The notes: generated by a model from the sequence alone, not told the origin. 64,000 bases of DNA from CAVTAV01 sp963732795 (GCA_963732795.1 CAVTAV010000006.1:682001-746000), one strand, 5' to 3'. Shown: positions 18,727 through 27,325, counted from the stretch's first letter. Translations and numbers: made by a program.

Positions 18727-21091
18727 AACCGGATGCGCGTGCCGGCATAGAACGCGGTCGGCGGCGCTGGGCTCAGGGCGCGGGTGTTCCGGGCGTCCGG
18801 CGCTTCGAGGAGCGGGATCTCGTCGGTTGCCGAGAAGGTGCCGTAGGTCGCGTAGTGTTTGTCGAACAGATTGTCGATGGTGACGTAGAGCTCCACCTTG
18901 TCGAACAAGGTATAGCTCGCATGGGCGTTCATTACGACATAGCCCGAGGTTTTCGGGTTCAGGTTGGCTTCGTCGCCGAACAGAGACTGCCCGGTGACCG
19001 CGCGGCCCGTGAGCGCGAGGGCGAGCTGGGTCGTCGCCCGGTAATGCGCGCCGAATTTCAAGCTGTGCTCGGGAATGCCGGGCAGGCGGTCGCCCGGCGA
19101 GACCATGATCTGGCCGTTGGCATCCGCTTCCGGATTGTCCGGACTGTCGAGCGCGAGGGCAGTGCGATAGGTCGCATCCGTCAGCGAATAATCGAGATAG
19201 GCGGTGAGCCGGTCCGTCGTCAGGGTCAGGCCCGCCTCGAGCCCGCGCCGCCGGGTCGAGCCGATATTGCGGAAATAGGCCCGGCCGATCGTGCCGGAGG
19301 CGACATATTGGATGTCGTGACGGCTCGTGGTGGTGAAACCGCCGGTGTGCCAGTCGATCGAGACGCCGCCGAGATTCGCCACCTGGCCCCTTAAGCCCGC
19401 TTCGATCGTGCGCGCAACGACCTGATCCAGCGGCGGGTCGCCGACGAAGAAATTCGTGAGGCTGCACGGGCTTGTCGGATCGGCGCAAGACAACTCGGCC
19501 GGCGTCGGGATGCGGTTTGCCTCGGAATAACGGGCATAGGCCGTGAGCGAGGGCGTCAGCTTATAGGCGAGGCCGAGGTCGGGATTGAAGCGGCGATAGT
19601 GATGGGTGCCGTTCAAGGCCGTGCCGAGCCGATCGATCAGGCGCACCCGTGCGCGGTTGTAGCGCCCGGCGAGGGTCGCCGAGAGATCCGGCGTCAGGTC
19701 GAGGATGTCGGAGATGTAAATCCCCAGATAGGTGTTGTGGGCCGTGACGCCGACGGGAGTAATGTCGCCGCCGGGTGAATCGATCGGAATGCCGGGCCCT
19801 TGATAGCCGCGGTCGAGGGTGAGCGCGCCGATCTCGGTCGAGGCCGCAAACTGCGTCGAGCCGCGATCGACACTCGCGCCAACCACCAGATGATTGCCGA
19901 GCCCGAAGATGTCGTGGGTGTCGGTGACCTGCGCCGCGATGCCGGTCGTGTGGGTATGCGTCGAGGTGCGGTTCAGAAAGGCATAGGGCCCGCCGTCCGC
20001 CCATTCCGGATTGTCGAACCGGTCTACATAGGCCTGATAGGGACTGTCGGTGAGAAAATTCGGGATCTCGTCGCCGTTCGAATCGGTCAGCGGATCGCCG
20101 TCCTTGGTGCATATGAGAATCTTCGTTGTCCTCGCAGACCCCGGCATCGGCGGCGTCGCCGTTCTCGGTGTGCTGGTGGAGCCGGCTGTAATAGGCGGTC
20201 GCCTGGAGGCGGGTGGACTCCCCGAGCGCGATATCGGCGGTCGGCGAGACGCGGATATAGCGGTTATGGGTCGAGTCGGGATAGGTGAAGATCGCGCGGC
20301 GATCGACGGCCAGAAGCTCGACCGGCGAGGTGCCGTTGCCGGTGAGGTCGTTGTCGGCGCCGATGATATTGAGGTGCAGTTCGGCATCCGGATTGCGCCA
20401 GCCCAGGTCGCCGTATATCTGGCGCAGATCCGAGGGTGAATGAGGCCGCCAGCCGCTTTCGCTCACCCGGTGGGCGGCGAGATAGAGCGAGGTCGAACTC
20501 ACCGCCCACGCTCAGTTCCGCGCCGCCTTCGATCCGGCCGAAGCTGCCGCCCGAGACCTCCGCCGAGGCACCGTGATGGGTGAAGCCGTTCTTCATCTGC
20601 ACGGCCAGCGAGCCGCCGAGCGCGTTGAGTCCGAACACGGCGTTGGAGCCTTCGAGCGTCATCCGCTCCACCGCCGAATCCGGGATCAGGTCCCAATTGA
20701 CCGTGTCGCCGAAGGATTGGTTGAATCGGACCCCGTTGACATAGACCGCCAACCCCTGAGCGTCGCCCGCCAGGGGCGACGCCTCGAAGCCGCGATACAC
20801 CATGTTGGGCTGGAACGGGTTATTTTGGGCCTGGTCGAGCGAAACCCCGGCGAGGCCGCTTTCCAGCGCCTTCAGGATGCTGGCATTACCCTCGCCGCGG
20901 ATATCGGTGCTGTCGATGACGCGCGGATTGGCCGCGATCTTGTCGCGCGCCACGCCGCCGCCCGGGATCGGTGCGGCGGTGATGACGATTTCGGGCGGGG
21001 CGGTCTCGGCCGCGATTGCAGAGTTCGCCGCCGTGATTGCCAAACCGATGAGAGTCGAAACCCCGATACGCCGGCGAACGCGGTGGGGCAA
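18723..21091 (-). CDS. TonB-dependent outer-membrane receptor, two frameshifts
   Basis: About 789 codons. The signal peptide (STLIGLAITAANSAIAAE) is followed by a plug domain: ILKALESGLAGVSLDQAQNN, YRGFEASPLAGDAQGLAVYV, and ERMTLEGSNAVFGLNALGG. The 22-strand barrel ends in AFYAGTRIRF with terminal Phe. Frame changes occur at about 20500 and 20115. No obvious TonB box can be fixed, though PEIVITAAP near the mature N terminus is a candidate. The substrate is unknown (siderophore, vitamin or glycan). The start is taken as TTG two bases after the GST stop, so the two genes are coupled; the unusual start codon makes the exact N terminus uncertain. Confidence 0.88.
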
Positions 21092-21093
21092 TC

Positions 21094-21813
21094 TCAGCCA
21101 TCCAACTCCGGATAATGCCGGAATAGCCCGTAATCGTTGAACGGCTGGCGGCGCTTGGATTTGAGATAGGCCTTGATCTTGGGCAGCGCCGCGACCTTGT
21201 CGTGAAGGGCGACGAGGCGCGGGTAGTCCGGCTCGATTTTGGCCATGGCGCGCGGCAGGGCGTATCGGAGCCCCGCAATCACGTGATAGAGCGAGACGTC
21301 GGGATAGGTGAGGCTCCTGCCGACCAGATGGCCGCCGCCTTTGGCGTTCCGCGCGATCACGCTCTCGAAATAGCCGAGGAATTTCGGCAGCCGGTTGGCG
21401 CGGAAATCCTTCGCCCGCTTGTTGGCGGCCGGCTTCTGGTCCTCGTAATAGAGCGAGCCGCCGATCGGGTGATGGACGTCGTGAATCTCCTGCACGAAAT
21501 CCGTGATCGTGAGCTGCAGCTGATGGGTCCAGAGCTTGCCCCCTTCCGCCTTCGGGGCGAGCCCGATCCGTCCGCCCAGATACAAGAGGATGTTCGCGGT
21601 CTGACCGATCAGCATGTCGCCGTCCTTGAGGAACGGCGGCGCGAAGGGCGGGCGGGCGACGTCGTCCGATTCCAGGAACTTGACCACGGCATCGGCGCCG
21701 TTCTTCCTGCTGCGGGCGATATCGGTATATTTCGCGCCGGCCGCCTCGAGCGCGAGCCGGACGAATTCGCCGCGGCCCGGAATGCCCGGCCAGTAGTAAA
21801 GCTCGTAGGTCAT
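21094..21813 (-). CDS. Glutathione S-transferase
   Basis: 239 residues. The thioredoxin-fold N domain has Y-x-Y-W-P and GRGEFVRLALEAAG at the start, and the GSH-binding segment around DGDMLIGQTANILLYLG with the conserved Gln-Thr/Ser pair. The all-helical C domain ends with a basic tail. The Tyr near residue 7 is the likely catalytic residue, as in the sigma/pi/mu-like cytosolic classes. It lies between lepA and the TonB receptor on the same strand; nothing in the sequence fixes a substrate. Confidence 0.9.
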   Translation of the reverse strand: MTYELYYWPGIPGRGEFVRLALEAAGAKYTDIARSRKNGADAVVKFLESDDVARPPFAPPFLKDGDMLIGQTANILLYLGGRIGLAPKAEGGKLWTHQLQLTITDFVQEIHDVHHPIGGSLYYEDQKPAANKRAKDFRANRLPKFLGYFESVIARNAKGGGHLVGRSLTYPDVSLYHVIAGLRYALPRAMAKIEPDYPRLVALHDKVAALPKIKAYLKSKRRQPFNDYGLFRHYPELDG

Positions 21814-21857
21814 GACGGATCCCCTTCTCTGTGGTCGTTTGCCGCGCGCCGGCCGCC

Positions 21858-23661
21858 TCAGTCGTCCCCCATCCTGAGCGCCGCGATGAAGGCCTCCTGG
21901 GGGATGTCGACCTTGCCGACCGAGCGCATGCGCTTCTTGCCGGCCTTCTGCTTCTCAAGGAGCTTGCGTTTGCGGGTTACGTCGCCGCCATAGCATTTGG
22001 CCGTGACGTCCTTGCGAAGCGCCGAGATGGTCTCGCGCGCGATCACCCGTCCGCCGATCGCGGCCTGGATGGCGATCTTGAACAATTGCCGGGGGATCAG
22101 CTCCTTCAGGCGCTCGCACAGCGCCCGGCCGCGCATCTCGGCCCTGGAGCGATGCACGATCATGGCCAGCGCATCGACCGGCTCGGCGTTGATCAGGATC
22201 GACATCTTCACGAGGTCGCTCTCGACATAGTCCTCGATCTGATAGTCGAAGCTCGCATAGCCGCGGCTCACCGATTTCAGCCGGTCGTAGAAATCGAACA
22301 CCACTTCATTGAGCGGCAGCCGGTAGACCACCATGGCGCGCCCGCCGGCATAGGTGAGATCGACCTGCACGCCGCGCCGTTCCTCGCAAAGCTTCAACAC
22401 CGCGCCGAGATGGGTGTCGGGCACCAGGATCGTCGCCTTGATCCAGGGCTCCTCGATATGGTCGATGCGGACGGGGTCCGGCATGTCGGCGGGATTGTGC
22501 AATTCCTTCAGGCTGCCGTCGGTCATATGCAGACGGTAGACGACCGACGGCGCCGTCGTGATGAGATCGAGATCGAACTCGCGCTCGAGCCGCTCCTGCA
22601 CGATTTCGAGGTGCAACAGCCCGAGGAACCCGCAGCGGAAGCCGAAGCCGAGGGCCGCCGAGGTCTCCATCTCGTATTGGAAGCTGCCGTCGTTCAGCCG
22701 CAGCTTCTTCAAGCTCTCGCGTAGCCGCTCGAAATCGCTCGCGTCGACCGGGAACAGGCCGCAAAAGACCACCGACTGGCTCGGCCGGAAGCCGGGCAGG
22801 GGCTTGTCGGTGGGGCGGGCCTCCTCGGTGATGGTGTCGCCGACATTGGTGTCGGCCACCTCCTTGATCGCGGCGGTGATCGCGCCGACCTCGCCGGGGC
22901 CGAGCTCGCCGACCTGGGTCAACTTCGGGGTAAACACGCCGACCCGGTCGACGACATGGCTGGTGCCCGCCTGCATCATGCGGACCTTCATGCCCTTCTT
23001 GAGCACGCCGTCCACGACGCGAAGCAGGATCACCACGCCGAGATAGGCGTCGTACCAGCTATCGACCAGCAGCGCCTTCAGGGGTTTCGCCGCATCGCCC
23101 TTGGGCGGCGGCAGGCGCTGGGTCAGCGCTTCCAGGACCTCGTGAATGCCTTGGCCGGTCTTGGCGGAGGTTTCAATGGCGTTCGACGCGTCGAGCCCGA
23201 TCACGTCCTCGATCTCCTGCTTGACCCGCTCGGGATCCGCGGCCGGCAGATCGATCTTGTTCAAGACCGGCACGATCTCGTGATCGACATTGATCGCCTG
23301 ATAGGCATTGGCGAGGGTCTGGGCCTCGACGCCCTGGACTCGCATCGACCACCAGGAGCGAGCCCTCGCAGGCGGCGAGCGACCGGTTCACCTCATAAGC
23401 GAAATCGACATGACCCGGCGTGTCCATGACGTTGAGCACATAGGTCTCGCCGTCATCGGCCTTGTAGGTGAGCCGGACCGTCTGGGCCTTGATGGTGATG
23501 CCGCGCTCGCGCTCGATATCCATTGAATCGAGCACCTGCTCCTTCATCTCGCGCGCGGTCAGCCCGCCGCACGCCTGGATCAGACGGTCGGCGAGGGTCG
23601 ACTTGCCGTGGTCGATATGGGCGATGATCGCGAAATTTCGGATATGGCGCGTGTCGAGCAT
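21858..23661 (-). CDS. lepA: Elongation factor 4 (back-translocating GTPase), one frameshift
   Basis: 600 codons, exactly the EF4 length once a single base is removed. GTPase motifs: G1 AHIDHGKST, G2 RGITIKAQ, G3 DTPGHVDF and G4 NKIDLPAAD. The EF4-specific C-terminal domain follows (KMSILINAEPVDALAMIVHR, and KCYGGDVTRKRKLLEKQK). The frame changes at about 23335, where removing one C gives the standard run from LLVVDAS into QGVEAQT. EF4 acts on stalled ribosomes at the membrane/cytosol interface. It follows a PilZ gene and precedes the GST gene. Confidence 0.95.
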
Positions 23662-23725
23662 CGGCGGCTTTTATCATCCGCTCCAAGGACTGCCAAGTAG
23701 AGGGAATCGCCGCCGAAACGGGCGG

Positions 23726-24070
23726 TCAGGAAACCTTGGTTTTGAGGCTCGCGAGGGTGAACTCGACGGAAAGCCGCGACGGCTCGTATTTGATCGCGAA
23801 ACCGCCGGGGAAGATCCGCGCGACCTCGCCGTCGACCTTGCCGGCGGCCTCGTGCTCGATCGTCACCAGCTCGTTGTACTCGACCTCGCAGGGCGCCTTG
23901 ATCATCGCCCCGATCGGCGAGATGTTGACGATCTCGCCCCTATGAGTCTCGCCGCGATAATGGACCTTGACGGGCGATCCGATCTCGAACCGCTCGAACC
24001 GCCGCCGCTCCTTGGCGGTCAAACCGGGCCGGTCCCCCAACGCCCGTCGAACGCTTTGCAAAAATCTCAT
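23726..24070 (-). CDS. PilZ-domain protein
   Basis: 114 residues from the ATG that follows GAGGG; a longer frame reaches 24154 but adds an unlikely N terminus. The c-di-GMP-binding signature is present as ERRRFERF (RxxxR) and NISPIGAMI (D/NxSxxG), with the rest forming the PilZ beta-barrel. It is a stand-alone PilZ adaptor that would respond to c-di-GMP, plausibly in control of polysaccharide or motility. It is transcribed towards lepA, 64 bases away. Confidence 0.85.
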   Translation of the reverse strand: MRFLQSVRRALGDRPGLTAKERRRFERFEIGSPVKVHYRGETHRGEIVNISPIGAMIKAPCEVEYNELVTIEHEAAGKVDGEVARIFPGGFAIKYEPSRLSVEFTLASLKTKVS

Positions 24071-24240
24071 AAGCCCTCGCTTCTTGCCGAGGCAAGCCGT
24101 CGCAGCCTCGCTTGGGGAGACCCCCGACGGCGGCCGGAATCCCAGCGCGCTCATAGTGAGCCTCCGACGGTAAAGGAACCGTCAAAATTGTCCGGCAGGA
24201 CAGCCCGCAACCGAGGAATGGCGTAGGCTTGACGCATGAT

Positions 24241-24281
24241 ATGTAAGAAAAATTGGACATAATGTCCAAAATATAGGACAT
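24241..24281. repeat. Left operator copy / 35-bp direct repeat flanking the island
   Basis: Bases 24247-24281 match 27054-27088 at 34 of 35 positions (G at 24255 versus A at 27062). Within it GGACAT-a-ATGTCC and ATGTCC-N8-GGACAT form nested palindromes; a degenerate half-site (ATGTAA) sits at 24241-24246. Its last 6 bases are also the first bases of the left terminal inverted repeat. Confidence 0.85.
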
Positions 24282-24299
24282 TATATACTTGACTGAACA
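24276..24299 (+). repeat. Left terminal inverted repeat
   Basis: Starts GGACATTATATAC and continues TGACTGAACA after one variable base; the complement of 27030-27053 matches at 23 of 24 positions. The -35 element of the promoter for the cargo and transposase lies within it. Confidence 0.85.
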
Positions 24300-24317
24300 C
24301 CGTTCCCGCCCTATATT
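24289..24317 (+). promoter_or_regulatory. Sigma-70-type promoter in the left end
   Basis: TTGACT (24289-24294), a 17-base spacer, then TATATT (24312-24317). Transcription would begin near 24324, just ahead of the AGGAG site (24327-24331) of the 88-residue gene. The -35 box is part of the terminal inverted repeat. Confidence 0.7.
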
Positions 24318-24338
24318 CAAGGGCATAGGAGAAAACCC

Positions 24339-24605
24339 ATGCGCACACCTATGCAATCCGGCTATCGGGCATTTGTGGACCATCATCAGGTGGATCATAC
24401 GACAGGACGCATCTCTGGAGTGTCTGTTGTGATCCACCATCCCCGTGGTGAAGCGTCAGTACATATTCTGCTAGAGCGGACTTTAGAGCCGCATACGTCG
24501 CTGCAAGAACTCGTTGCTTATGAGCTTGATCAATTGGGACAAGCTCTTGTCCGTATTGCAGAGAAGCCATCAGAGATACTTCTGCGTGGTCCTCAAAATA
24601 CCTAA
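24339..24605 (+). CDS. Hypothetical protein, element cargo
   Basis: 88 residues, no membrane segment, not recognised. AGGAG is 7 bases before the ATG and a near-consensus promoter lies directly upstream, so expression is well supported. The sequence is His-rich near the start (VDHHQVDHTTG, VVIHHPRG) with an amphipathic helix in the second half (LQELVAYELDQLGQALVRI). It ends 11 bases before the transposase and would be co-transcribed with it. A 93-residue frame on the opposite strand (24349-24630) overlaps nearly all of it and has a weaker start. Confidence 0.6.
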   Translation: MRTPMQSGYRAFVDHHQVDHTTGRISGVSVVIHHPRGEASVHILLERTLEPHTSLQELVAYELDQLGQALVRIAEKPSEILLRGPQNT

Positions 24606-24616
24606 CCTCAAACTTT

Positions 24617-25546
24617 GTGATGTCAGTCATGGTTGATCTTTCAAGTCCTATCTTTCACGACGAAACCAAAGCCCGCGAATACCTTGAGGCGACCCGCTGG
24701 CCCAATGGTCCCGTTTGCCCGTTCTGCAACAAGCAGGACTCGGTTAAAGTCCTGGGCGGCACGTCAATGGGCGATGGTTGGTATCATTGCGGATCATGCC
24801 GCCGTAAGTTCACTGTCCGCGTCGGCACGCTCTATGAGCGCTCCCATATCCCGCTTCACAAATGGCTGATGGCGACCCGCCTTCTCTGCTCGGCAAAGAA
24901 AGGCATGTCATCCCACCAGCTAGGTCGCACGCTTGGCGTCTCATACAAGAGCGCGTGGTTCATGACCCATCGTATCCGCGAGGCCATGCGTAAAGGCTCG
25001 GATGGGTACGAGCCGATGGGCGGCGCTGGCAAGACGGTCGAAGCGGACGAAACCTATGTCGGCGGCAAACAGCGCAACAAGGCTTTCAAGGAAGTGCGCC
25101 CCAAGGAAGCCGTTATTTCCCTAGTCGAGCGCGGTGGTAAGGTCCGCTCATTTCACGTCGCCAATGTGAACAACAAGACCCTGAAACACATTCTCCGCAC
25201 GCAGGTTGATCGAAAGTCCGAATTGATGACCGACAAGGGCAATTACTACATGCAGATCGGCAAGGAGTTTGCCCGTCATCGCCGTGTCGATCACTCTGCC
25301 AAGGAATACGTCCGTGGCGACGATCACACCAACACGATTGAAAGCTATTTCGGCATCTTCAAGCGCGGGATCATGGGATCATATCACCACGTCTCCCAAG
25401 CCCACTTGAAGCGCTATCTGGCGGAGTTCGACTTCCGTTACAACTTCCGCAAAATCGACGACCAGTCCCGCACCATCGAAGCCCTACGCGGCATCGAAGG
25501 GAAGCGCTTGACCTATCGGCGGACTAACGAAGCCGCGCACGCTTAA
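24617..25546 (+). CDS. IS1595-family (ISXO2-like) transposase
   Basis: 309 residues. An N-terminal zinc ribbon (C34, C37, C58, C61; CPFC and CGSC) is followed by a helix-turn-helix region (HQLGRTLGVSYKSAWFMTHR). The DDE-type catalytic core shows VEADETYVGGK (first Asp), LMTDKGNYY (second Asp) and NTIESYFGIFKRG (the Asn/Glu end typical of IS1595). The terminal block LKRYLAEFDFRYNFR is the usual family ending. Intact. The start may be GTG 24617, ATG 24620 or ATG 24629. It catalyses transposition of the surrounding element. Confidence 0.95.
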   Translation: MMSVMVDLSSPIFHDETKAREYLEATRWPNGPVCPFCNKQDSVKVLGGTSMGDGWYHCGSCRRKFTVRVGTLYERSHIPLHKWLMATRLLCSAKKGMSSHQLGRTLGVSYKSAWFMTHRIREAMRKGSDGYEPMGGAGKTVEADETYVGGKQRNKAFKEVRPKEAVISLVERGGKVRSFHVANVNNKTLKHILRTQVDRKSELMTDKGNYYMQIGKEFARHRRVDHSAKEYVRGDDHTNTIESYFGIFKRGIMGSYHHVSQAHLKRYLAEFDFRYNFRKIDDQSRTIEALRGIEGKRLTYRRTNEAAHA

Positions 25547-25670
25547 GCAGAAGGCGAAAGCCTTTCTGCGTTACCGCAAGCGCAATAGCTAACCCGTTGT
25601 TTTTGAGTCGCTTTCCAGAATAATTTGTGCTATCGCTGATAGCGGACACAGCATATAGTGTCTAGGCAAA

Positions 25671-25703
25671 GGGGGGCGCGGCAAAAGCCGAACCCCCCTT
25701 TTT
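25671..25703 (+). terminator. Rho-independent terminator
   Basis: GGGGGG and CCCCCC close a stem that also contains an inner CGGC-AAAA-GCCG hairpin, followed by TTTTT. It would end transcription from the transposase, 125 bases upstream. Between them lie two weaker hairpins (25547-25569, and GCTATC-GCT-GATAGC at 25629-25643). Confidence 0.8.
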
Positions 25704-25843
25704 GTCTATGTCCGCCTATGCCGCTTCGCTAGCGGGCACGGGGATTTCGGGAAAAGCTACCCGAGACGTGGAAATCGAACGGTAGCATTTTTCCGATTTT
25801 TCCGAAAGGGCGAAGCGGCGCCATCCTAGTCAGGGAGAGTAAA

Positions 25844-26050
25844 ATGACTGGGACACGACGATCTCCGCCCTTAACGGAGAAGCTCGCATCCATGATCAAA
25901 TGGATGCTTCTGCACACTGATTTGGCGCAGCACCAAATAGCGGCCAAATTCAATCTCAACCAAGGCCGGGTGTCCGAAGTACACACCGGCAAACGCTTTC
26001 CAAATGTGACGCCAATCAATCCTGGCGATTACGAGCGGAAGGCCGCTTAA
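25844..26050 (+). CDS. Small helix-turn-helix-like protein, element cargo
   Basis: 68 residues. The middle (LLHTDLAQHQIAAKFN, then NQGRVSEVHTGKRF) has the spacing of a homeodomain-like or resolvase-like HTH, with a basic arm at the start and a short tail. GGGAGAG lies upstream of the ATG. It may be a DNA-binding regulator for the element, but no partner site is evident and the family is not recognised with certainty. It stands between the terminator and the HEPN-like gene on the same strand. Confidence 0.65.
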   Translation: MTGTRRSPPLTEKLASMIKWMLLHTDLAQHQIAAKFNLNQGRVSEVHTGKRFPNVTPINPGDYERKAA

Positions 26051-26185
26051 CTTTCGACTTGGGCGAGGGCTTCGGCTCTCGCCCCTTGTCCTTATGTGGC
26101 TTCGGCGGGGTCCGTAGCATGGTTTTCACCACGTCCTCGAACTTTGGGGATTCTTGATCCTTCTTGCTTTCAGCAGAATCTAGCC

Positions 26186-26834
26186 ATGAAAGAGATATAC
26201 CCAGAATTTCACCAGGTTCGCATTATCCACCGTTATCCTGAGCGAACCAAACATGTCGATGTCTTATGGTACCAAAGAAAAGCAGAACCGCCTAAGCCCG
26301 GAAAGATTCTCTTAGCTCCAGAGGTGCCAGACTTGGCCGAGAGGCATACGGTACTGGGGCTCTATATTGATACATGGAGCAAACTCGAAGGGCAGCTTCG
26401 TCTAAGAATCCAGGAAATTCTTGGAGCCAAATGTCAACGAAGCGCGCATCGTTGCATTTTCCCAATCAGGTAGAGATCTCACACAACTTCTCCTAAGCCT
26501 GTCTCAGGGACATCTTTCTCCAACAGCCCATCATGAATATGTGAATTTGTCTGAGCGCCTTGCTAAAGCCACCACGAAACGAAATCGTATCATCCATGGC
26601 TTCTGGTCACTCGAAGCCATTGTCGGAATAACCGACGGCCAGCCGACCGCAATACAGCAAATTGTCCGTGAATACCCGCCATCCATGCCATCAGACATTG
26701 CCGATATGCAGAAGTTAGGCACCAAAGCCAGAGGAAAATTCATATTCTCATTAGACGACATTCGTAAAACGACAAATGACCTCATTGCTCTTTATGACGA
26801 CTACAATAAATTTCACATCAGGCATAAGTTTTAG
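26186..26834 (+). CDS. HEPN-like cargo protein, one frameshift
   Basis: About 215 codons in two frames. The first part (26186 to about 26430) ends in LGLYIDTWSKLEGQLRLRIQ, and the second resumes with NVNEARIVAFSQSGRDLTQ. Removing one A from the AAA at 26429-26431 joins them with no gap, so it is one gene with a homopolymer error or a single mutation. The C-terminal half is helical and holds TTKRNRIIHGFWS, an RN-x3-H motif of the kind that forms the ribonuclease centre of HEPN proteins. The Trp/Glu-containing helix before it fits that four-helix fold. Function is inferred: possible RNase toxin, defence factor or a catalytically idle relative. No antitoxin gene (MNT) is adjacent. Confidence 0.55.
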
Positions 26835-27030
26835 CCTGAAGCGCTCGCGTCAGTATTTCCCTTACACCAACCTCCAATTGCGCATCATATATGGTGCTTT
26901 CGTCTGGTCTTCCGGACCCCACCCAGTCGCGTAACGCATCAATCCCCGCCTGAACCATTTCAGGCCTGATCTCAATCTCCTCGCTTTCGCGAGCACCGGC
27001 CTGTCCGACTTTATCTGGTTTCGAGTCCAT
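26818..27030 (-). CDS. Hypothetical 70-residue protein, element cargo
   Basis: Acidic N-terminal half (ESEEIEIRPEMVQAGIDAL) followed by helices; no membrane segment. Short proteins with an I-x-PEM-x-AG pattern are widespread in alphaproteobacteria, usually unassigned. Its ATG lies on the inner edge of the right terminal repeat, so its promoter must lie in or beyond the repeat; the TATATA of the repeat is close enough for a leaderless or very short-leader transcript. It overlaps the end of the HEPN-like gene by 17 bases on the opposite strand. Confidence 0.6.
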   Translation of the reverse strand: MDSKPDKVGQAGARESEEIEIRPEMVQAGIDALRDWVGSGRPDESTIYDAQLEVGVREILTRALQAKTYA

Positions 27031-27053
27031 GTTCAGTCACGTATATAATGTCC
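27030..27053 (-). repeat. Right terminal inverted repeat
   Basis: The reverse complement begins GGACATTATATAC and matches the left end at 23 of 24 positions, the difference being G for T at position 14. Confidence 0.85.
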
Positions 27054-27088
27054 GAAAAATTAGACATAATGTCCAAAATATAGGACAT
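27048..27088 (+). promoter_or_regulatory. Tandem palindromic operator, 21-base period
   Basis: Two copies of ATGTCC-N8-GGACAT (the second base set slightly degenerate, AGACAT at 27062) are separated by a single A, so half-sites recur every 21 bases, two helical turns. Bases 27054-27088 are the right copy of the 35-bp direct repeat. It lies 32 bases upstream of the small membrane protein gene, and the XRE protein encoded by the second gene of that operon is the natural candidate ligand. Confidence 0.65.
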
Positions 27089-27119
27089 ATCCAACCAACT
27101 CGGTTGGAGGGTCGAAATC

Positions 27120-27323
27120 ATGTCGAAGCAGGAACGGGCGAGCTGGGTGTCGCTGGTCGTGAATCTTGTGGTCGGGGTCTACTATTTTTCCGCGAACTTC
27201 AAGATCGCCGGGGCGGGCAACGTTTTCGGCCCGGACGCCACCGACATGGCCATGAGGGCCGCCATGGTCGGCTCGACGGCGATCTATGCCGGCCGGATCT
27301 TCTACTATCGGCGGGGCTATTGA
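27120..27323 (+). CDS. Short membrane protein preceding an XRE regulator
   Basis: 67 residues with two hydrophobic stretches (WVSLVVNLVVGVYYF and AAMVGSTAIYAGRIFYY). The first 20 residues and the terminal YYRRGY look like the two ends of the longer (about 150-200 residue) four-helix membrane proteins that commonly precede small XRE regulators, so the middle may have been lost in frame. The stop is two bases before the regulator's ATG. Function unknown; the pairing suggests the regulator controls this membrane protein. Confidence 0.7.
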   Translation: MSKQERASWVSLVVNLVVGVYYFSANFKIAGAGNVFGPDATDMAMRAAMVGSTAIYAGRIFYYRRGY

Positions 27324-27325
27324 GG

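Larger units (their letters stand above)
24276..27053. mobile_element. IS1595-type transposable element with cargo genes (about 2.78 kb)
   Basis: Bounded by 24-bp inverted repeats (24276-24299 and 27030-27053, 23 of 24 identical) and carrying an intact IS1595-family transposase. Other contents: an 88-residue protein upstream of the transposase, a strong terminator, a 68-residue HTH-like protein, a HEPN-like protein with one frame break, and a reverse-strand 70-residue protein. Base composition is clearly more AT-rich than the flanks. It lies inside the regulatory region of the small membrane protein-XRE pair. Exact ends are uncertain: see the direct repeats, which are longer than the 8-bp target duplication usual for this family. 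Family members carrying passenger genes are known. Confidence 0.75.

Noticed and set aside
24349..24630. 93-residue frame on the minus strand inside the element
   Set aside because: It overlaps the 88-residue plus-strand gene, which has AGGAG and a promoter. The minus frame starts one base from the transposase start with no room for a promoter. Not excluded, only less likely.
25547..25569. Hairpin right after the transposase stop as its terminator
   Set aside because: The stem is interrupted and lacks a T run; the hairpin at 25671-25703 with TTTTT is the better terminator.
24241..27088. Reading the 35-bp direct repeats as attL/attR of an integrative phage or ICE
   Set aside because: No integrase, recombinase, tRNA target or phage gene is inside; the terminal inverted repeats and DDE transposase explain mobility better.
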